DNA of 64,000 nucleotides from Saprospiraceae bacterium (GTDB lineage Bacteria > Bacteroidota > Bacteroidia > Chitinophagales > Saprospiraceae), in assembly GCA_028279185.1 (NCBI GenBank), contig JANQSS010000004.1, positions 96,499-160,498 of the forward strand, read 5' to 3'. Below, piece after piece: positions 44,601 through 53,710 of this stretch. The stretch's first letter is position 1, and each line of letters begins with the position of its first letter. The position numbers and the translations under genes are program-made. The notes under the pieces are model-generated. The model saw only the letters and a list, made by a program, of their open reading frames with translations. It was not told the DNA's origin and did not search any database.

Positions 44601-46126
44601 GCCAACCAGATATTTCCTTGAGAGTCCATGAATATACTCCATAAGTGATAGGGAGAAGGAAGATTTAAATAATTCAATTGTAGGGAGTCGAGCTTATGAA
44701 AAATTGAAACACGACGTAAAACAGGAGGGTCGTCTTGAAACCATAAAATGTTCTGGTCATCGAAAAATAAGGCAGTTCTAATATTGTTGACTAATTGGGA
44801 TGAGGAAAGATGACGAGCTGATCCGGTCCACCGGGGTCTGAATAATAGGCTATCTCGAATAAATATTGGATGAGATAATATCGCCAAGTGATCACCATCA
44901 TCCGAACCGGACAGGGATAAGGTGAGCGACTTTTTGTTAAGGCCAGCTTTTTGACTTTTTATAGGAAAGTGGATAGAATCAAAAGCTACTGTCTTAAATT
45001 CTGCTTTATGAATACCAGATGTTCCCTTCGAAATTTTTAAGACTTGTTGAGGAGTTGAAAAAAAGACTTGACCTTGAACTGTCCGGAATAAAGACATGAT
45101 GAAATTAGTAGGTAGATATTGAGTCGATTTAGCCTGGTCTTCCAGTGGAAGTTTGATTTCATTGATATAAGGTATAATCTTCATTCCCCACCTATCTCTG
45201 TTTTTTGGATACGCATGGGATTGCCATTGCTGGTATGAAAGAAGGTCGTTCGTCTGATACCGAATCCTATATCTTCCCGGTTTAAGTTTGACGGTGTCGA
45301 CTGTCTCATGTAGCGATCCGAATCCCCCACAGTGTCTTTTAGCCGATACCCTGAAATCCCACACGACAGTATTGTGCTCTGTTTCGATCCATCCGCGATC
45401 TACCCACCCCTCAGAATATTTGAATTCACCACTGCACCAGATAAGAAATGTCTTTTCCTCTTCTACCTCAAATATTAAGGTCGTATCAACCAGGTTACCA
45501 ATTTGTGATAGATCTTGAAGGTCAGACATCCGGCTGGAATGGACACTATCAAGGTAAGAAGGAGAATACATGTAAGTTTCAAACGCTTTTACAAGAAAGT
45601 CATGAATATTCAATGTATTGTTTTCTGGAGGCTGAACACCCATTATTCCATTAGACGTTCTATACCATATTGTGCCATCGGAATCGGAAATGACTTCATG
45701 GGTCGAAAGAGTAGGAGCTTTTGTTTCCTCATTTGGAAACAGATGGATAAATTCCATAAGCTTCGTATCAAATAAAATAATGCCGTTAGTCCTCCCCGAA
45801 AGCCAAATTCGGCCATAGTCATCAATTTCATGGCCACGATAAAAATGAGGTCGCACATTCGGAATGACGCATTTAACTGATGTAAACGTAAATCCATCGT
45901 ATTTTACAACATGATAAGGGGTGATAAGCCACATAATGCCGCGACTATCTTGTAAAATATCAACAATCACGTCCTCGGGTAAGCCGTCTTTTTTAGAATA
46001 CTTAACGAACTCCCAATTTGTTGCAAATGGATCACTTTCTTGCGCAATCAACTGCTCGAAAGAAGTGTTGTACGTTGCAATGAAGACAATAGAGAAAAGT
46101 AGCGCGCGCATACGTTCTGGTGCCAT
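41618..46126 (-). CDS. hybrid two-component system protein (beta-propeller sensor, kinase, receiver, AraC output)
   Basis: The 1502-residue protein has a signal peptide, two-bladed-set Reg_prop propeller repeats (such as ILQDSRGIMWLITPYHVVKY and IFMDSQGNIWLATRNRALI), a Y_Y_Y domain (LHDDWTFVGKERIARFINVD) and a membrane helix near 960-985. The kinase has phospho-His1010 in THEFRSPLT and an ATP-binding domain. The receiver has phospho-Asp1304 in SDVMMP, and an AraC helix-turn-helix ends the protein. Such proteins sense a periplasmic ligand, often a glycan, and directly switch genes. Residues about 196-316 are an inserted domain absent from standard propellers (GWVDRGWIET...GRYRIRYQTND). An in-frame ATG at 46111 is an alternative start. 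It converges on the calpain-like gene. Confidence 0.93.
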   Translation of the reverse strand: MAPERMRALLFSIVFIATYNTSFEQLIAQESDPFATNWEFVKYSKKDGLPEDVIVDILQDSRGIMWLITPYHVVKYDGFTFTSVKCVIPNVRPHFYRGHEIDDYGRIWLSGRTNGIILFDTKLMEFIHLFPNEETKAPTLSTHEVISDSDGTIWYRTSNGIMGVQPPENNTLNIHDFLVKAFETYMYSPSYLDSVHSSRMSDLQDLSQIGNLVDTTLIFEVEEEKTFLIWCSGEFKYSEGWVDRGWIETEHNTVVWDFRVSAKRHCGGFGSLHETVDTVKLKPGRYRIRYQTNDLLSYQQWQSHAYPKNRDRWGMKIIPYINEIKLPLEDQAKSTQYLPTNFIMSLFRTVQGQVFFSTPQQVLKISKGTSGIHKAEFKTVAFDSIHFPIKSQKAGLNKKSLTLSLSGSDDGDHLAILSHPIFIRDSLLFRPRWTGSARHLSSSQLVNNIRTALFFDDQNILWFQDDPPVLRRVSIFHKLDSLQLNYLNLPSPYHLWSIFMDSQGNIWLATRNRALIKLKKPAYHIHQIPLPQSTSAEDITFTTIAEDEEESLWIDTRKSGLLKYNLETKGFTAYKADQLKNNINSNEGSLFIDSHGNRWYSHDYSIQSMPKGSTEFSTVLRSKERLPIIVNESQHMLLGKLTDFNQSPSYRYFCFNNQIFNPILKNSNYWRYQPGLENEYFFYEFDGAHVYSLIDKDCNTEHSHDILDTLYTDIWFLQETAHNYLWIGTYDQGLIRYNVQSGISDNFTKADGLLSNFIVHGFEDDGDRLWLLSDLGMNVLDIKAQFAIHRLPQLNEYIHKYNLITDVERDPKNYLFASNNHIFILGQKFIHHFDVDEAIKSSSTAQSAILDISIRNSNSSSNSINISGKDLDLHLTYQENNFAIRYTGILFNESSELTFAYKLNGLHDDWTFVGKERIARFINVDPGDYTFHVKSANAKGDWGPAKQLSITIHPPWYWNLWTKLMYMIILVLSIYSLYRYLLNRQLEKQKALRLQQLDDLKTRLYTNVTHEFRSPLTIILGMTDKIRDYVTEGEINKFNDGTKLIRSSGQRLLKLVNQMLDLSKVDAGHSLIRYQQQNIIPYINYLVEAFHSLALDNQIVLKLQHSVDQVVMDFDEDIIQKILSNLISNAINFSFPESIVFINTSPEKGVFRIEIRDTGQGISEADAPHIFDRFYQVDKISRTGTGVGLALTKQLVIQLNGNIWVESQINKGSTFHVSLPISNKAPLTNQIQTKLPPVNTLPELTMATGGDNSRPLILIIEDNREVAYYIGQCLEQAYQLIYAEDGEEGIYMAIEATPDFIISDVMMPKKLGYDVVAELKNDIRTSHIPIILLTAKTNEQSKIKGLEKGADAYLTKPFNKEELLIRIEQLIQLRQTLQKKYSTFAASTKPDEGYHSEKEDKFILGLRELILDSLTDDLTVPILCQKIGMSRSQLHRKLSALTNQSTTQFIRMTRFQKAKEFLLATDLTISEIAYETGFSSPAYFTRMFTKEMGVNPTTYRNR

Positions 46127-46306
46127 GCCTCAAACAAGATACAAGAATTAATTTATAGTTTCGAAACCCCTACAATTGTAGTTGAAAATGCGCATTTCGA
46201 GATGAATAAGGAAAGCAGCGAATTCAAAATACTATATGAAGCTGCAAACATCTTACAACTTCGAGTGAAGTTTCTATTGCTATTCTGATTTTCGTGCGCG
46301 CGGATT

Positions 46307-47842
46307 CTAATCCAATTTTACTATTGTCGGAAGACTTCTTGTCTTTGTATCTTCATTTAATTGCATTAAGTAAATACCCGGCAGCAGCGAAGATATATTC
46401 ATCTTCCTGGACAAAATGCCTTTTTGTATAATTCTACCGTCCAACCCATACATCGTATAGGGGACATCACCCGGATAGGGAAGAATGGAAAATTCGTCTG
46501 AAACCGGGTTCGGTATGATTCGAAGATCTGATGGTGGTTGCTCATTATATTTTATTTGCACCGCTGCACGAAAAAATCGATAGGATAATTCTTCGTGATT
46601 TAAGATGTCTTCCCCCAACCTTAAGGTGCCTCGAAATACGCCTGCCACGATAATATCTTCTCCCCTTTGAAATATATGATCGAATAAAAAGTCGTCGCCC
46701 GTTATCAAGGCAAAGGAGGCCCCCGCGGATACGGGATTTGCGGACAACCATGGGTCCACAGGTGTTTCTCCAGTCCAGTGATCGGCTAAGCCTCGACCGG
46801 CAAATAATGTTTCATTATTTGTAACAAGGGCTGAAAACGAAATACCAGTGGATGAATTTAATTGTTCAAAAGACACAATATCAAACGACGAATTGATTTC
46901 AAAAATAATTGCTTGATTACTAAGTGGAAGTCCCGATATCGACATATTACCAACTTCCAGATTCCCACGATAATTGAGTGCGCAATTAAATAGAGACTCG
47001 GATTCCTTTTCCAGGATAAGATTATTACTAAAAGTAGATTTAAATTGAAGATATTCTATTAGATTTAGATCGTTGTCGATTTTAAGAAGCGCAGAATTGC
47101 TTATTTGAAAAGTGCGTGTCGTTAATATGACATCATTCGATAATACCAATGAATCTCGAAAATTTACATGCAAGATGAATTCTTCTTCAAAAGAAAAAAT
47201 GTCTGCCATGTAAACATCATCTGTAACGGACCAATATTGAGCGGACACTATCGAAAAATCGGCATTAATATGAATTAGAAATATTCCGCTAAAATCGTCT
47301 CTGATAATTTCACCATTAATAGATAGATTTTCCGTACACCAACCTGAAATTAAAAATTCGCCTGATTGAGTTGGATGGCCTTTTCCTAATCGAACTAGTC
47401 CATCACTCGTAAATGTCATTCCATTTCTATGATTAAAATGATGATCCATCGCTGTTACAAAGGCACCACGTTGCCCTATCGAAAAGTAAGATGAATTGTT
47501 TATGTGGATTGAATCCCAAAACAAACCACCTACGATAATATCTTCTCCCCATTGTTGAATGAATTGTACTTCGTCGTCAGAAGCGCTGCCAAATTCCAAG
47601 TAATCGGTGACCGCGAATGATCCATCGAGTCGAGCAAGTAGCAAATCACCACCGCCATTTTGACCTAAGGTATCATTCGGGGCAATTACAAAGTCTTCGA
47701 TCGTGGAAAAACTAATCAACCCAGATGCTTGTTCAAGTTGCACAATGTGTTTCAAACGGACATCTATGGTTTTTACGTCATTAATTTCAAAAGTGGTTTG
47801 GCTTTTTGCTATAAGGCAAAAATGACAAAGTATGTACAACAT
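46307..47842 (-). CDS. secreted protein with type IX secretion C-terminal domain
   Basis: The 511-residue protein has a short signal-like N-terminus (MLYILCHFCLIAKSQ) and beta-rich repeats such as GGDLLLARLDGSFAVTDYLE. It ends with a T9SS sorting domain: LRIIPNPVSDEFSILP, VPYTMYGLDGRIIQKG and LPGIYLMQL. The C-terminal domain would be removed during export through the outer membrane and the protein attached to the surface or released. I start at 47842 because the longer frame from 47983 overlaps the divergent TPR gene. The ligand or function is unknown. Confidence 0.82.
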   Translation of the reverse strand: MLYILCHFCLIAKSQTTFEINDVKTIDVRLKHIVQLEQASGLISFSTIEDFVIAPNDTLGQNGGGDLLLARLDGSFAVTDYLEFGSASDDEVQFIQQWGEDIIVGGLFWDSIHINNSSYFSIGQRGAFVTAMDHHFNHRNGMTFTSDGLVRLGKGHPTQSGEFLISGWCTENLSINGEIIRDDFSGIFLIHINADFSIVSAQYWSVTDDVYMADIFSFEEEFILHVNFRDSLVLSNDVILTTRTFQISNSALLKIDNDLNLIEYLQFKSTFSNNLILEKESESLFNCALNYRGNLEVGNMSISGLPLSNQAIIFEINSSFDIVSFEQLNSSTGISFSALVTNNETLFAGRGLADHWTGETPVDPWLSANPVSAGASFALITGDDFLFDHIFQRGEDIIVAGVFRGTLRLGEDILNHEELSYRFFRAAVQIKYNEQPPSDLRIIPNPVSDEFSILPYPGDVPYTMYGLDGRIIQKGILSRKMNISSLLPGIYLMQLNEDTKTRSLPTIVKLD

Positions 47843-47869
47843 ATATGTTCTTAGCCGATCGATAACAGA

Positions 47870-47877
47870 TACATTTG
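47870..47877 (+). promoter_or_regulatory. -7 promoter element (TACATTTG)
   Basis: A perfect TAnnTTTG match sits 4 bases before an in-frame TTG (47882) and 25 bases before the ATG at 47903 of the TPR lipoprotein gene. Confidence 0.5.
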
Positions 47878-47902
47878 TGCGTTGAATGTAAAACAATTGA
47901 AT

Positions 47903-48928
47903 ATGTATAATGGAACAGGAAGCTTGCTTGTTGTGCTGCTTCTGGCATTTTTGAGTGCTTGTGGGGAGAAACCTGATGTGCATTCAATTCACACAAGTCA
48001 AAATGATCAAGATAAAGCCCTGTCTGCACTTACATCCGCTACTGAGGCCAATCCTGATGATCCACAAGTGTTCTTGACCCGAGCAGAATATTATGTCTCA
48101 CATGATCTTTACTCTAAGGCTATTAGCGATTTTATACGGTGCACGGAACTTGAATCCACCAACTCTGTATGTTGGCAAGGCTTAGCTCAAGCCTATCTTG
48201 ATGATAATCGTTCACGGCAGGCTGTTGAGTCACTGGAGGACTTTTTGAAAATTAGCCCGAATCATATCCCGGCTCGATTTCAACTAGCCGAATATCAGAC
48301 GATCATCGAACGTTTCCAGGCAGCTCATTTTAATCTTGACGCTATATTGGACAAAGCGCCAAATCATGCAGAAGCCTTGTTGCTCAAAGGGTTGGTTTAC
48401 AAATATCAAAATAAGCCGCTGCAAGCAGTTGAGTTTATGCAACAAGCTATTCAAAGTGATCCTGATTTAACGGATGGGCACCTTATGCTCGGCCAATTGT
48501 TTGAAGAAGCAAAAAATTCGTTAGCGCTCAAATATTATGAAAATGCAGTTCGGGTAGATCCGAGTAATGAGGAAGCAAAAATGGCAATTGCAAACTATCA
48601 TTGGATGCGGAACAATTATGAACAAGCACTTGGCGTTTATGAGCAACTATTGGAGCAGCACAAAGACTTTGCAAAAGGATACTTTAATCAAGGATTGATT
48701 TTTCTTGAATTAGATTCATTCACCCGGGCAACAACCGCTTTTAATGAAGCACTCGTGCATGACAATAATTTCGTTTTGGCCCATTATTATCTAGGTGAAG
48801 CTCATTACTTGTCTGAAAACTGGCAAAAGGCAAAAGAGTCTTTTGAACGCGCATCTCAATTAGCACCTTCCGACGAACGGGCTAAAGAAAAATTACGCGA
48901 TATTGAACAGCGAATGGCCAACAACTAG
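47903..48928 (+). CDS. TPR-repeat lipoprotein
   Basis: The 341-residue protein has a lipoprotein signal (SLLVVLLLAFLSAC) and about eight tetratricopeptide repeats through to the C-terminus, for example AFNEALVHDNNFVLAHYYLG and AKESFERASQLAPSDERAKE. TPR lipoproteins act as scaffolds in the periplasm or at the outer membrane. Gene context gives no specific partner. The ATG at 47903 is used; a TTG at 47882, right after the -7 box, would add seven residues and make the mRNA leaderless. Confidence 0.85.
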   Translation: MYNGTGSLLVVLLLAFLSACGEKPDVHSIHTSQNDQDKALSALTSATEANPDDPQVFLTRAEYYVSHDLYSKAISDFIRCTELESTNSVCWQGLAQAYLDDNRSRQAVESLEDFLKISPNHIPARFQLAEYQTIIERFQAAHFNLDAILDKAPNHAEALLLKGLVYKYQNKPLQAVEFMQQAIQSDPDLTDGHLMLGQLFEEAKNSLALKYYENAVRVDPSNEEAKMAIANYHWMRNNYEQALGVYEQLLEQHKDFAKGYFNQGLIFLELDSFTRATTAFNEALVHDNNFVLAHYYLGEAHYLSENWQKAKESFERASQLAPSDERAKEKLRDIEQRMANN

Positions 48929-48961
48929 TTGGATTTTTTTAACCACTTAAAATAGTATATT

Positions 48962-49162
48962 ATGGCAGTATTAAAAGTAATTGAAGTGTTAGCAAACTCT
49001 GATAAAAGCTGGGAAGATGCAGCTCGAAAAGCTGTACGCAAAGCTTCAGAATCTGTTAAGGGAATTCGTTCAATTTATATCAACGAGCAGTCAGCTGTTG
49101 TTAAGGATGACGACATTACAGAATTCAGAGTGAATGCAAAAATCACGTTTGAAGTAAAGTAG
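48962..49162 (+). CDS. dodecin (flavin-storage protein)
   Basis: The 66-residue protein matches dodecin over its whole length: VLKVIEVLANSDKSWEDAAR, a helix, then VKDDDITEFRVNAKITFEVK. Dodecins assemble into hollow dodecamers that bind flavins in the cytoplasm and buffer free FMN or riboflavin. It begins 33 bases after the TPR lipoprotein stop and ends before a strong terminator. Confidence 0.93.
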   Translation: MAVLKVIEVLANSDKSWEDAARKAVRKASESVKGIRSIYINEQSAVVKDDDITEFRVNAKITFEVK

Positions 49163-49218
49163 TTTAATGACTACAAATCGCTTTACGTATAGCGATTAAT
49201 GTCAACACATGTATGATG

Positions 49219-49246
49219 AAAAGAAGGTACTTGTACCTTCTTTTTT
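49219..49246 (+). terminator. intrinsic terminator after dodecin
   Basis: A long stem (AAAAGAAGGTA / TACCTTCTTTT, loop CTTG) is followed by T's. It ends only 12 bases before the start of the next gene. Confidence 0.88.
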
Positions 49247-49258
49247 ACTATTTGTGGA

Positions 49259-50167
49259 TTGCGAATTTCAATAAATTATATCGCGCATTTGGCCTTGTTT
49301 GGTACGGCCGTAATCTATGGCGGCAATTATATCGTTGCCAGAGGGGTTATGGTGAATGGGTTAATTGGGCCCAATGCTTTTATTGGTATGCGAGCGGTTT
49401 CAGCCGTAATTTTGTTCTTTTTATTTCACGGTATACAAAACCCATTTTCTGGGAAAGACCATATCCGATTAATGCTTTGTGGATTAACCGGCATAGCCAT
49501 CAATCAATTGTTCTTTTTTAACGGCCTGAAGTTATCAGGACCCATTCAATCCGCATTGATTATGACGACGACGCCAGTTTTAGTCTATTTACTATCTATG
49601 ATCTTTGTGGGTGCGGTGTGGAAACTGCATAAAGGAATCGGCATTATTTGCGGACTGTTTGGTGCTATACTGATAATTATTCAAAAAAATTCAGGACACT
49701 TTGAAAATGCATTACTTGGAAACATTATGATTTTTATAAATGCATTATCCTATGCTATCTATTTGATTATTGCCAAACCGCTAATGTCGAAATACCCACC
49801 CACGCAAGTATTGAAATTTGTATTTCTCTATGGCCTGATGATCGTCCTTCCTTTCGCAATCCCTCAAGCAGGACAAATAGATTGGTCCCGGTTTGATCGC
49901 AATTCAATATTGGCTGTATGTTATGTTATTCTCCTCACTACATATCTTGCCTATCGATTTAATGGTTTTGCATTGAGTAAGGTTAATTCCACTGTCGTCA
50001 GTATCTACCTTTATTTGCAACCGCTTGTCGCTACGATATTCAGTGTTTCACTTGGCATTGAAAAAATGACACTGGTTAAATCCGTCGCGGCAGCACTGAT
50101 CTTGGTCAGTATCCTATTGGTTAGTACGGATAAATTGAGCTTCTGGCGCCGATTTTTCCGGCCGTAG
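49259..50167 (+). CDS. EamA/DMT-family transporter
   Basis: The 302-residue protein starts at TTG and has ten hydrophobic helices arranged as two EamA repeats: one with GTAVIYGGNYIVARGVM, the other with LLTTYLAYRFNGFALSKVN. Drug/metabolite exporters of this family move small metabolites across the inner membrane; the substrate is not predictable. The start is uncertain. It follows a terminator at 12 bases, so an independent, perhaps leaderless, transcript is expected. Confidence 0.85.
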   Translation: MRISINYIAHLALFGTAVIYGGNYIVARGVMVNGLIGPNAFIGMRAVSAVILFFLFHGIQNPFSGKDHIRLMLCGLTGIAINQLFFFNGLKLSGPIQSALIMTTTPVLVYLLSMIFVGAVWKLHKGIGIICGLFGAILIIIQKNSGHFENALLGNIMIFINALSYAIYLIIAKPLMSKYPPTQVLKFVFLYGLMIVLPFAIPQAGQIDWSRFDRNSILAVCYVILLTTYLAYRFNGFALSKVNSTVVSIYLYLQPLVATIFSVSLGIEKMTLVKSVAAALILVSILLVSTDKLSFWRRFFRP

Positions 50168-50450
50168 ACGTAAATTTTCAATTTTTTTACGCTTGTATTA
50201 GAGTCGTTTTTCATGTGTTAATTCTTATTGTCGTGCACGTTAAAATTTACAAAGTTTTGGCTATGTTAAGGAATTATGTATAATACACAGACTATCAGTG
50301 ACTTATCATGGAATTACGATTTCTTTTAATACCAAAAATACCGTTTTGAATAGTGGATAAAGATTCTCAAATTAGCACAGCTTTCTGTGACGGAGAAAGC
50401 AAACACAATTGATGAATCGAAAAACCATTAATCCTTAGACAAAATATCCC

Positions 50451-51851
50451 ATGCAGCAACGCTTAGAAGATAACTATGTATTGAATCGTCTGATTTCCGC
50501 ATTTGAATCGAAAGATGACGAGACTCATGCATATTTCGAGGACAAGGAACTCCTGCAAATTCTTACTTTTTATGAAAACGAACTTGACTATGGCAAAGCA
50601 CTTGAAGTAGCACAACATGGATTGAACCAGTATGCTTTTAATTCTGACTTCTATCTTTCAAAAGCACGGGTTCTGCTGCTTATGGAAGAGTTTGAAGAGG
50701 CGCTTACGACAATTGAGGATGGCTTGGCCATTGCGCCAAATGAAATGGAGCTTGAATTATTGAAAATTCACACTCAAACGGAAGCCGGAAACTTGTTACC
50801 CGCGAAAAAGCTCATTTCTAAACTGATTACAAATGCGAAAGGCGAGGATCGCGTGGATCTTTTAATTTGCCAATCGTACATTTTCGAAAAAGAGAAAGAC
50901 TTTGAGGGTATGTTCAACGCCTTAAAAAAAGCTCTCATGATAGAGCCTAATCAAGACCGGGCACTTGAGAAAATTTGGATTGCAGTCGAAATATGCAAAA
51001 ATTACAAGGAGAGTATTTTATTGCACAAATATATCATTGATCGCAATCCTTACAATCATCGGGCATGGTACAATCTGGGCCATGCCTATGCATGCCTGGG
51101 TGAATACCCTGAGTCAATTATGTCGCTTGAGTATTCTTTTTTGATCGATGAAAAGTTCGAGGTAGGCTATAAAGATTGTGCAGAAATGTGCTTCCAAATT
51201 GGTCGATTTCGACAAGCACTGAGCATTTATCTCGACGCCTACAGGCAATTTGGCCCTGACATGGAATTACTCGTTAGCATTGGCCGATGTTACCTTGAAT
51301 TGGATAATCCCTCCGATGCCTACCAATATCTGAAACAAGCCGTTAAAGTAGATCCATATGATGATGAAGCACATTACTATCAAGGGCTTTGTCATTTTCG
51401 TATTGGTCGATTTGAAGATGCAATTCAATGTTTTGCAGAGGCCATAAAATTAGAAGATAGACGAGAGGAGTATTATGCCGACATCGCTAAATCGTATCAT
51501 CTGACCGGAAAATATACGCTTGCCGATTATTATTTTAATAAAGCAACAGAAGCAGGGCCGGAAGAAATGAAATACTGGTTTCATCACATTGTATTTCTAT
51601 TTGATATTCAGGCCTATGAAGCAGCGGCCGAAGTACTGGCAGAAGCGGAATATCATACATACGGTCCGGAGATTCAATATATTAAATCTGCCCTTGCCTT
51701 TGCGCAAGGAGATAAGAAAAACGGTATAAACTTATTGACGGAGGCCGTAGAGGAAGACGCGTCTATGCTATCTGCTTTTTATGCGCTTATTCCAAATGCA
51801 AAAGAAGATAATGAAATTGCTGCTTTAGTTGAATATTATAAATTAAAATGA
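50451..51851 (+). CDS. TPR-repeat protein
   Basis: The 466-residue protein is made almost entirely of TPR units, for example AWYNLGHAYACLGEYPESIM, AHYYQGLCHFRIGRFEDAIQ and YADIAKSYHLTGKYTLADYY. No signal peptide or lipobox is present, so it is probably cytoplasmic. It is acidic and would act as a protein-interaction scaffold. It is a single gene bounded by a 17-bp hairpin. Confidence 0.88.
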   Translation: MQQRLEDNYVLNRLISAFESKDDETHAYFEDKELLQILTFYENELDYGKALEVAQHGLNQYAFNSDFYLSKARVLLLMEEFEEALTTIEDGLAIAPNEMELELLKIHTQTEAGNLLPAKKLISKLITNAKGEDRVDLLICQSYIFEKEKDFEGMFNALKKALMIEPNQDRALEKIWIAVEICKNYKESILLHKYIIDRNPYNHRAWYNLGHAYACLGEYPESIMSLEYSFLIDEKFEVGYKDCAEMCFQIGRFRQALSIYLDAYRQFGPDMELLVSIGRCYLELDNPSDAYQYLKQAVKVDPYDDEAHYYQGLCHFRIGRFEDAIQCFAEAIKLEDRREEYYADIAKSYHLTGKYTLADYYFNKATEAGPEEMKYWFHHIVFLFDIQAYEAAAEVLAEAEYHTYGPEIQYIKSALAFAQGDKKNGINLLTEAVEEDASMLSAFYALIPNAKEDNEIAALVEYYKLK

Positions 51852-51921
51852 AGTAAAAGCTGAAAACAAAAAGCTACTTATTCTTGATCCGAGCATTTTC
51901 GTTTTGATATACTTACAAAAT

Positions 51922-51959
51922 AAAAAAGGGTTCTTGATCTACATCAAGAACCCTTTTTT
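51922..51959. terminator. bidirectional terminator with 17-bp perfect arms
   Basis: Arms 51922-51938 and 51943-51959 are fully complementary around a CTAC loop and begin and end in six A's and six T's. It separates the convergent TPR and YceI genes. Confidence 0.95.
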
Positions 51960-51979
51960 ATTCTATATGTTGAATCGAA

Positions 51980-52657
51980 TTACTTCTTATTAGCAGCAAG
52001 TGCTATCGTCAAGCCGATTTCATCATTAATAAATTTGTCACCTAAGTTATCAAATATTGATTTTGAACCATATTTAACATTCCACTTAGTTCGGTCAATA
52101 TTAAATTTAGGAGTTGATACTTTTAATGCGTTGCCTGTTACATTGACATTCGCTTTGAATCCAATTTGTTGCGTTTGATCTTTTATGGTTAAGTTACCGT
52201 AAACCATTGTGTTCGCTTCTGCATCATTTTCTAAGTTCACGACTTTCGTTATTTTAAATGTACTAGTCGGATACTTTGATACATTAAAAAAGTCATCTGC
52301 ACTTTTATCATCGGATCCTTTTAAATGGCCTTCTAATCCGGCCTTTTCATCTCCGGACAAATCCAATACATTGATGCTATTCATATCCATTACAAATTCC
52401 CCTGCGGCGAGTTTTCCATCTTTCATTTGTACTGAACCAGAAGATACTTTTATACTGCCGTTATGCGTCCCTGTTGGTTTGTATCCTTCCCAAAGAACGT
52501 TTGAGGCAGCAGTATTAACCGCATACGTAGCGGCGGCTTCCACTTTCTTAACTTTTCCTGCATCTGATGTTGTAGCTGCTTCGCCTTTGTCTTTCTTACA
52601 AGAAATAACAGATGCGGCAAGCATGACAGCCAAGAAATACATGATTGGTCTTTTCAT
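51980..52657 (-). CDS. YceI family lipoprotein
   Basis: The 225-residue protein has a lipoprotein signal (FLAVMLAASVISC) and a YceI beta-barrel domain from about residue 50. It carries NVLWEGYKPTGTHNGSIKVS, GEFVMDMNSINVLD and YPTSTFKITKV. YceI proteins bind isoprenoid chains in the periplasm. The start at 52657 fits the lipobox; an in-frame ATG at 52711 would push the signal 18 residues inward. Confidence 0.92.
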   Translation of the reverse strand: MKRPIMYFLAVMLAASVISCKKDKGEAATTSDAGKVKKVEAAATYAVNTAASNVLWEGYKPTGTHNGSIKVSSGSVQMKDGKLAAGEFVMDMNSINVLDLSGDEKAGLEGHLKGSDDKSADDFFNVSKYPTSTFKITKVVNLENDAEANTMVYGNLTIKDQTQQIGFKANVNVTGNALKVSTPKFNIDRTKWNVKYGSKSIFDNLGDKFINDEIGLTIALAANKK

Positions 52658-52726
52658 TTTTACGATAGTTTTATTATGAATTTTATAGATATATGTGATA
52701 AATCGCCGCAAAAGTACCTTTTATTG

Positions 52727-53632
52727 TCAACTTGTCGACAACTCAACTTCTTGTTTATAGGTATCAATGCTGGTAACATAGGTAAGTACTTCGTCAACCT
52801 CTAAATTCATCCAGCCCACAGGTAACTGGAATTGAGCATCTTTCGATCCATACAGAATAACCTTTGTTTGATCCGTTAACCACTCATCAAGCATGTCGCA
52901 GGGCGGAGGACTAGCATACTCAGCCGATTTGTAATGAATAAAAATGTGGTGAAACATTCGGTTTTGAAGTATTATGCTCAAACTATCCCAATCACTCTGA
53001 CACAGACTCAAACTTAAAACATCAATATGCTTTTCAATCAGCAACCGCTTGGTCAGGTGGTGGAAGACTGAACTTGAACGACCACACGTATTAATCATTA
53101 AGGCCGATCCTTTGCAAATAGCATGACCCAACATCAAGTCGATGTTTTCTGATTCGAGAATACGCTCTACAATTTGATCAAATAATCGAATATGTACTTT
53201 ATGTAAAGCACCCGATAAAACAAGAAAGCCAAGTCGCTCTTGCATAGGTTCCCAAATTGAATGCACGAAGGCCTTTATACCTAATACGTCCAATTGTTGC
53301 TTGAGCAAACTGTACAGCTTACTCTCCTGCGTCTTTTGCACAGCTATGGTGAGTTTGTCCTGAATACAGCAACCGCTATTGCTATTCACAGAGAGACTGT
53401 ACAATTGATCCAATTCAGCTGTGGATAGGCAGGCTATGGCTGATATCTTGTGCCCCTGTTCCTTTAAATGACTTACTTTAATCAGATGTTGTAAATCATC
53501 TTCGTCATATTGTCTAATGTTATTAGCATCGCGAGAAGGTTTGCAGATGCAGTATCGCTTTTCCCAAATGCGTATGGTATGCGCTTTAACGCCTGTGAAT
53601 CGTTCGAGATCTGTGATGCTGTATTGAGCCAA
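52727..53632 (-). CDS. MerR-family regulator with degenerate cobalamin-type C-terminal domain
   Basis: The 301-residue protein has a MerR DNA-binding domain starting AQYSITDLERFTGVKAHTIR, then a B12-binding-like region (LYSLLKQQLDVLG, then IWEPMQERLGFLVLSGALHK). The cobalamin signature DxHxxG is missing, so B12 light-sensing is unlikely. I start at the TTG at 53632, which gives the family N-terminus directly; the upstream ATG would overlap the divergent bshA gene. Homologues in this phylum often control carotenoid or stress genes. It diverges from bshA across 78 bases. Confidence 0.82.
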   Translation of the reverse strand: MAQYSITDLERFTGVKAHTIRIWEKRYCICKPSRDANNIRQYDEDDLQHLIKVSHLKEQGHKISAIACLSTAELDQLYSLSVNSNSGCCIQDKLTIAVQKTQESKLYSLLKQQLDVLGIKAFVHSIWEPMQERLGFLVLSGALHKVHIRLFDQIVERILESENIDLMLGHAICKGSALMINTCGRSSSVFHHLTKRLLIEKHIDVLSLSLCQSDWDSLSIILQNRMFHHIFIHYKSAEYASPPPCDMLDEWLTDQTKVILYGSKDAQFQLPVGWMNLEVDEVLTYVTSIDTYKQEVELSTS

Positions 53633-53710
53633 TTTTAAACAGGGAATTATATGTGGAATTTGAAACACTTCGAGCTGTAAATTGTTGGACAAAAACAATA
53701 AAAACTTGAT

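Noticed and set aside
46170..46181. Palindrome CTACAATTGTAG containing TACAnnTGTA, upstream of the hybrid sensor gene
   Set aside because: A 12-base palindrome is expected several times by chance in a window of this size and no BlaI-type gene is adjacent.
49213..49521. Reading frame starting inside the dodecin terminator
   Set aside because: It begins in a hairpin, has odd aromatic composition, and overlaps the clear EamA transporter in another frame.
51934..51947. A second TTGAT-N4-ATCAA Fnr-like core
   Set aside because: It lies at the tip of a 17-bp terminator hairpin between two convergent genes, so regulation there is unlikely. It also shows that such cores can arise by chance in palindromes.
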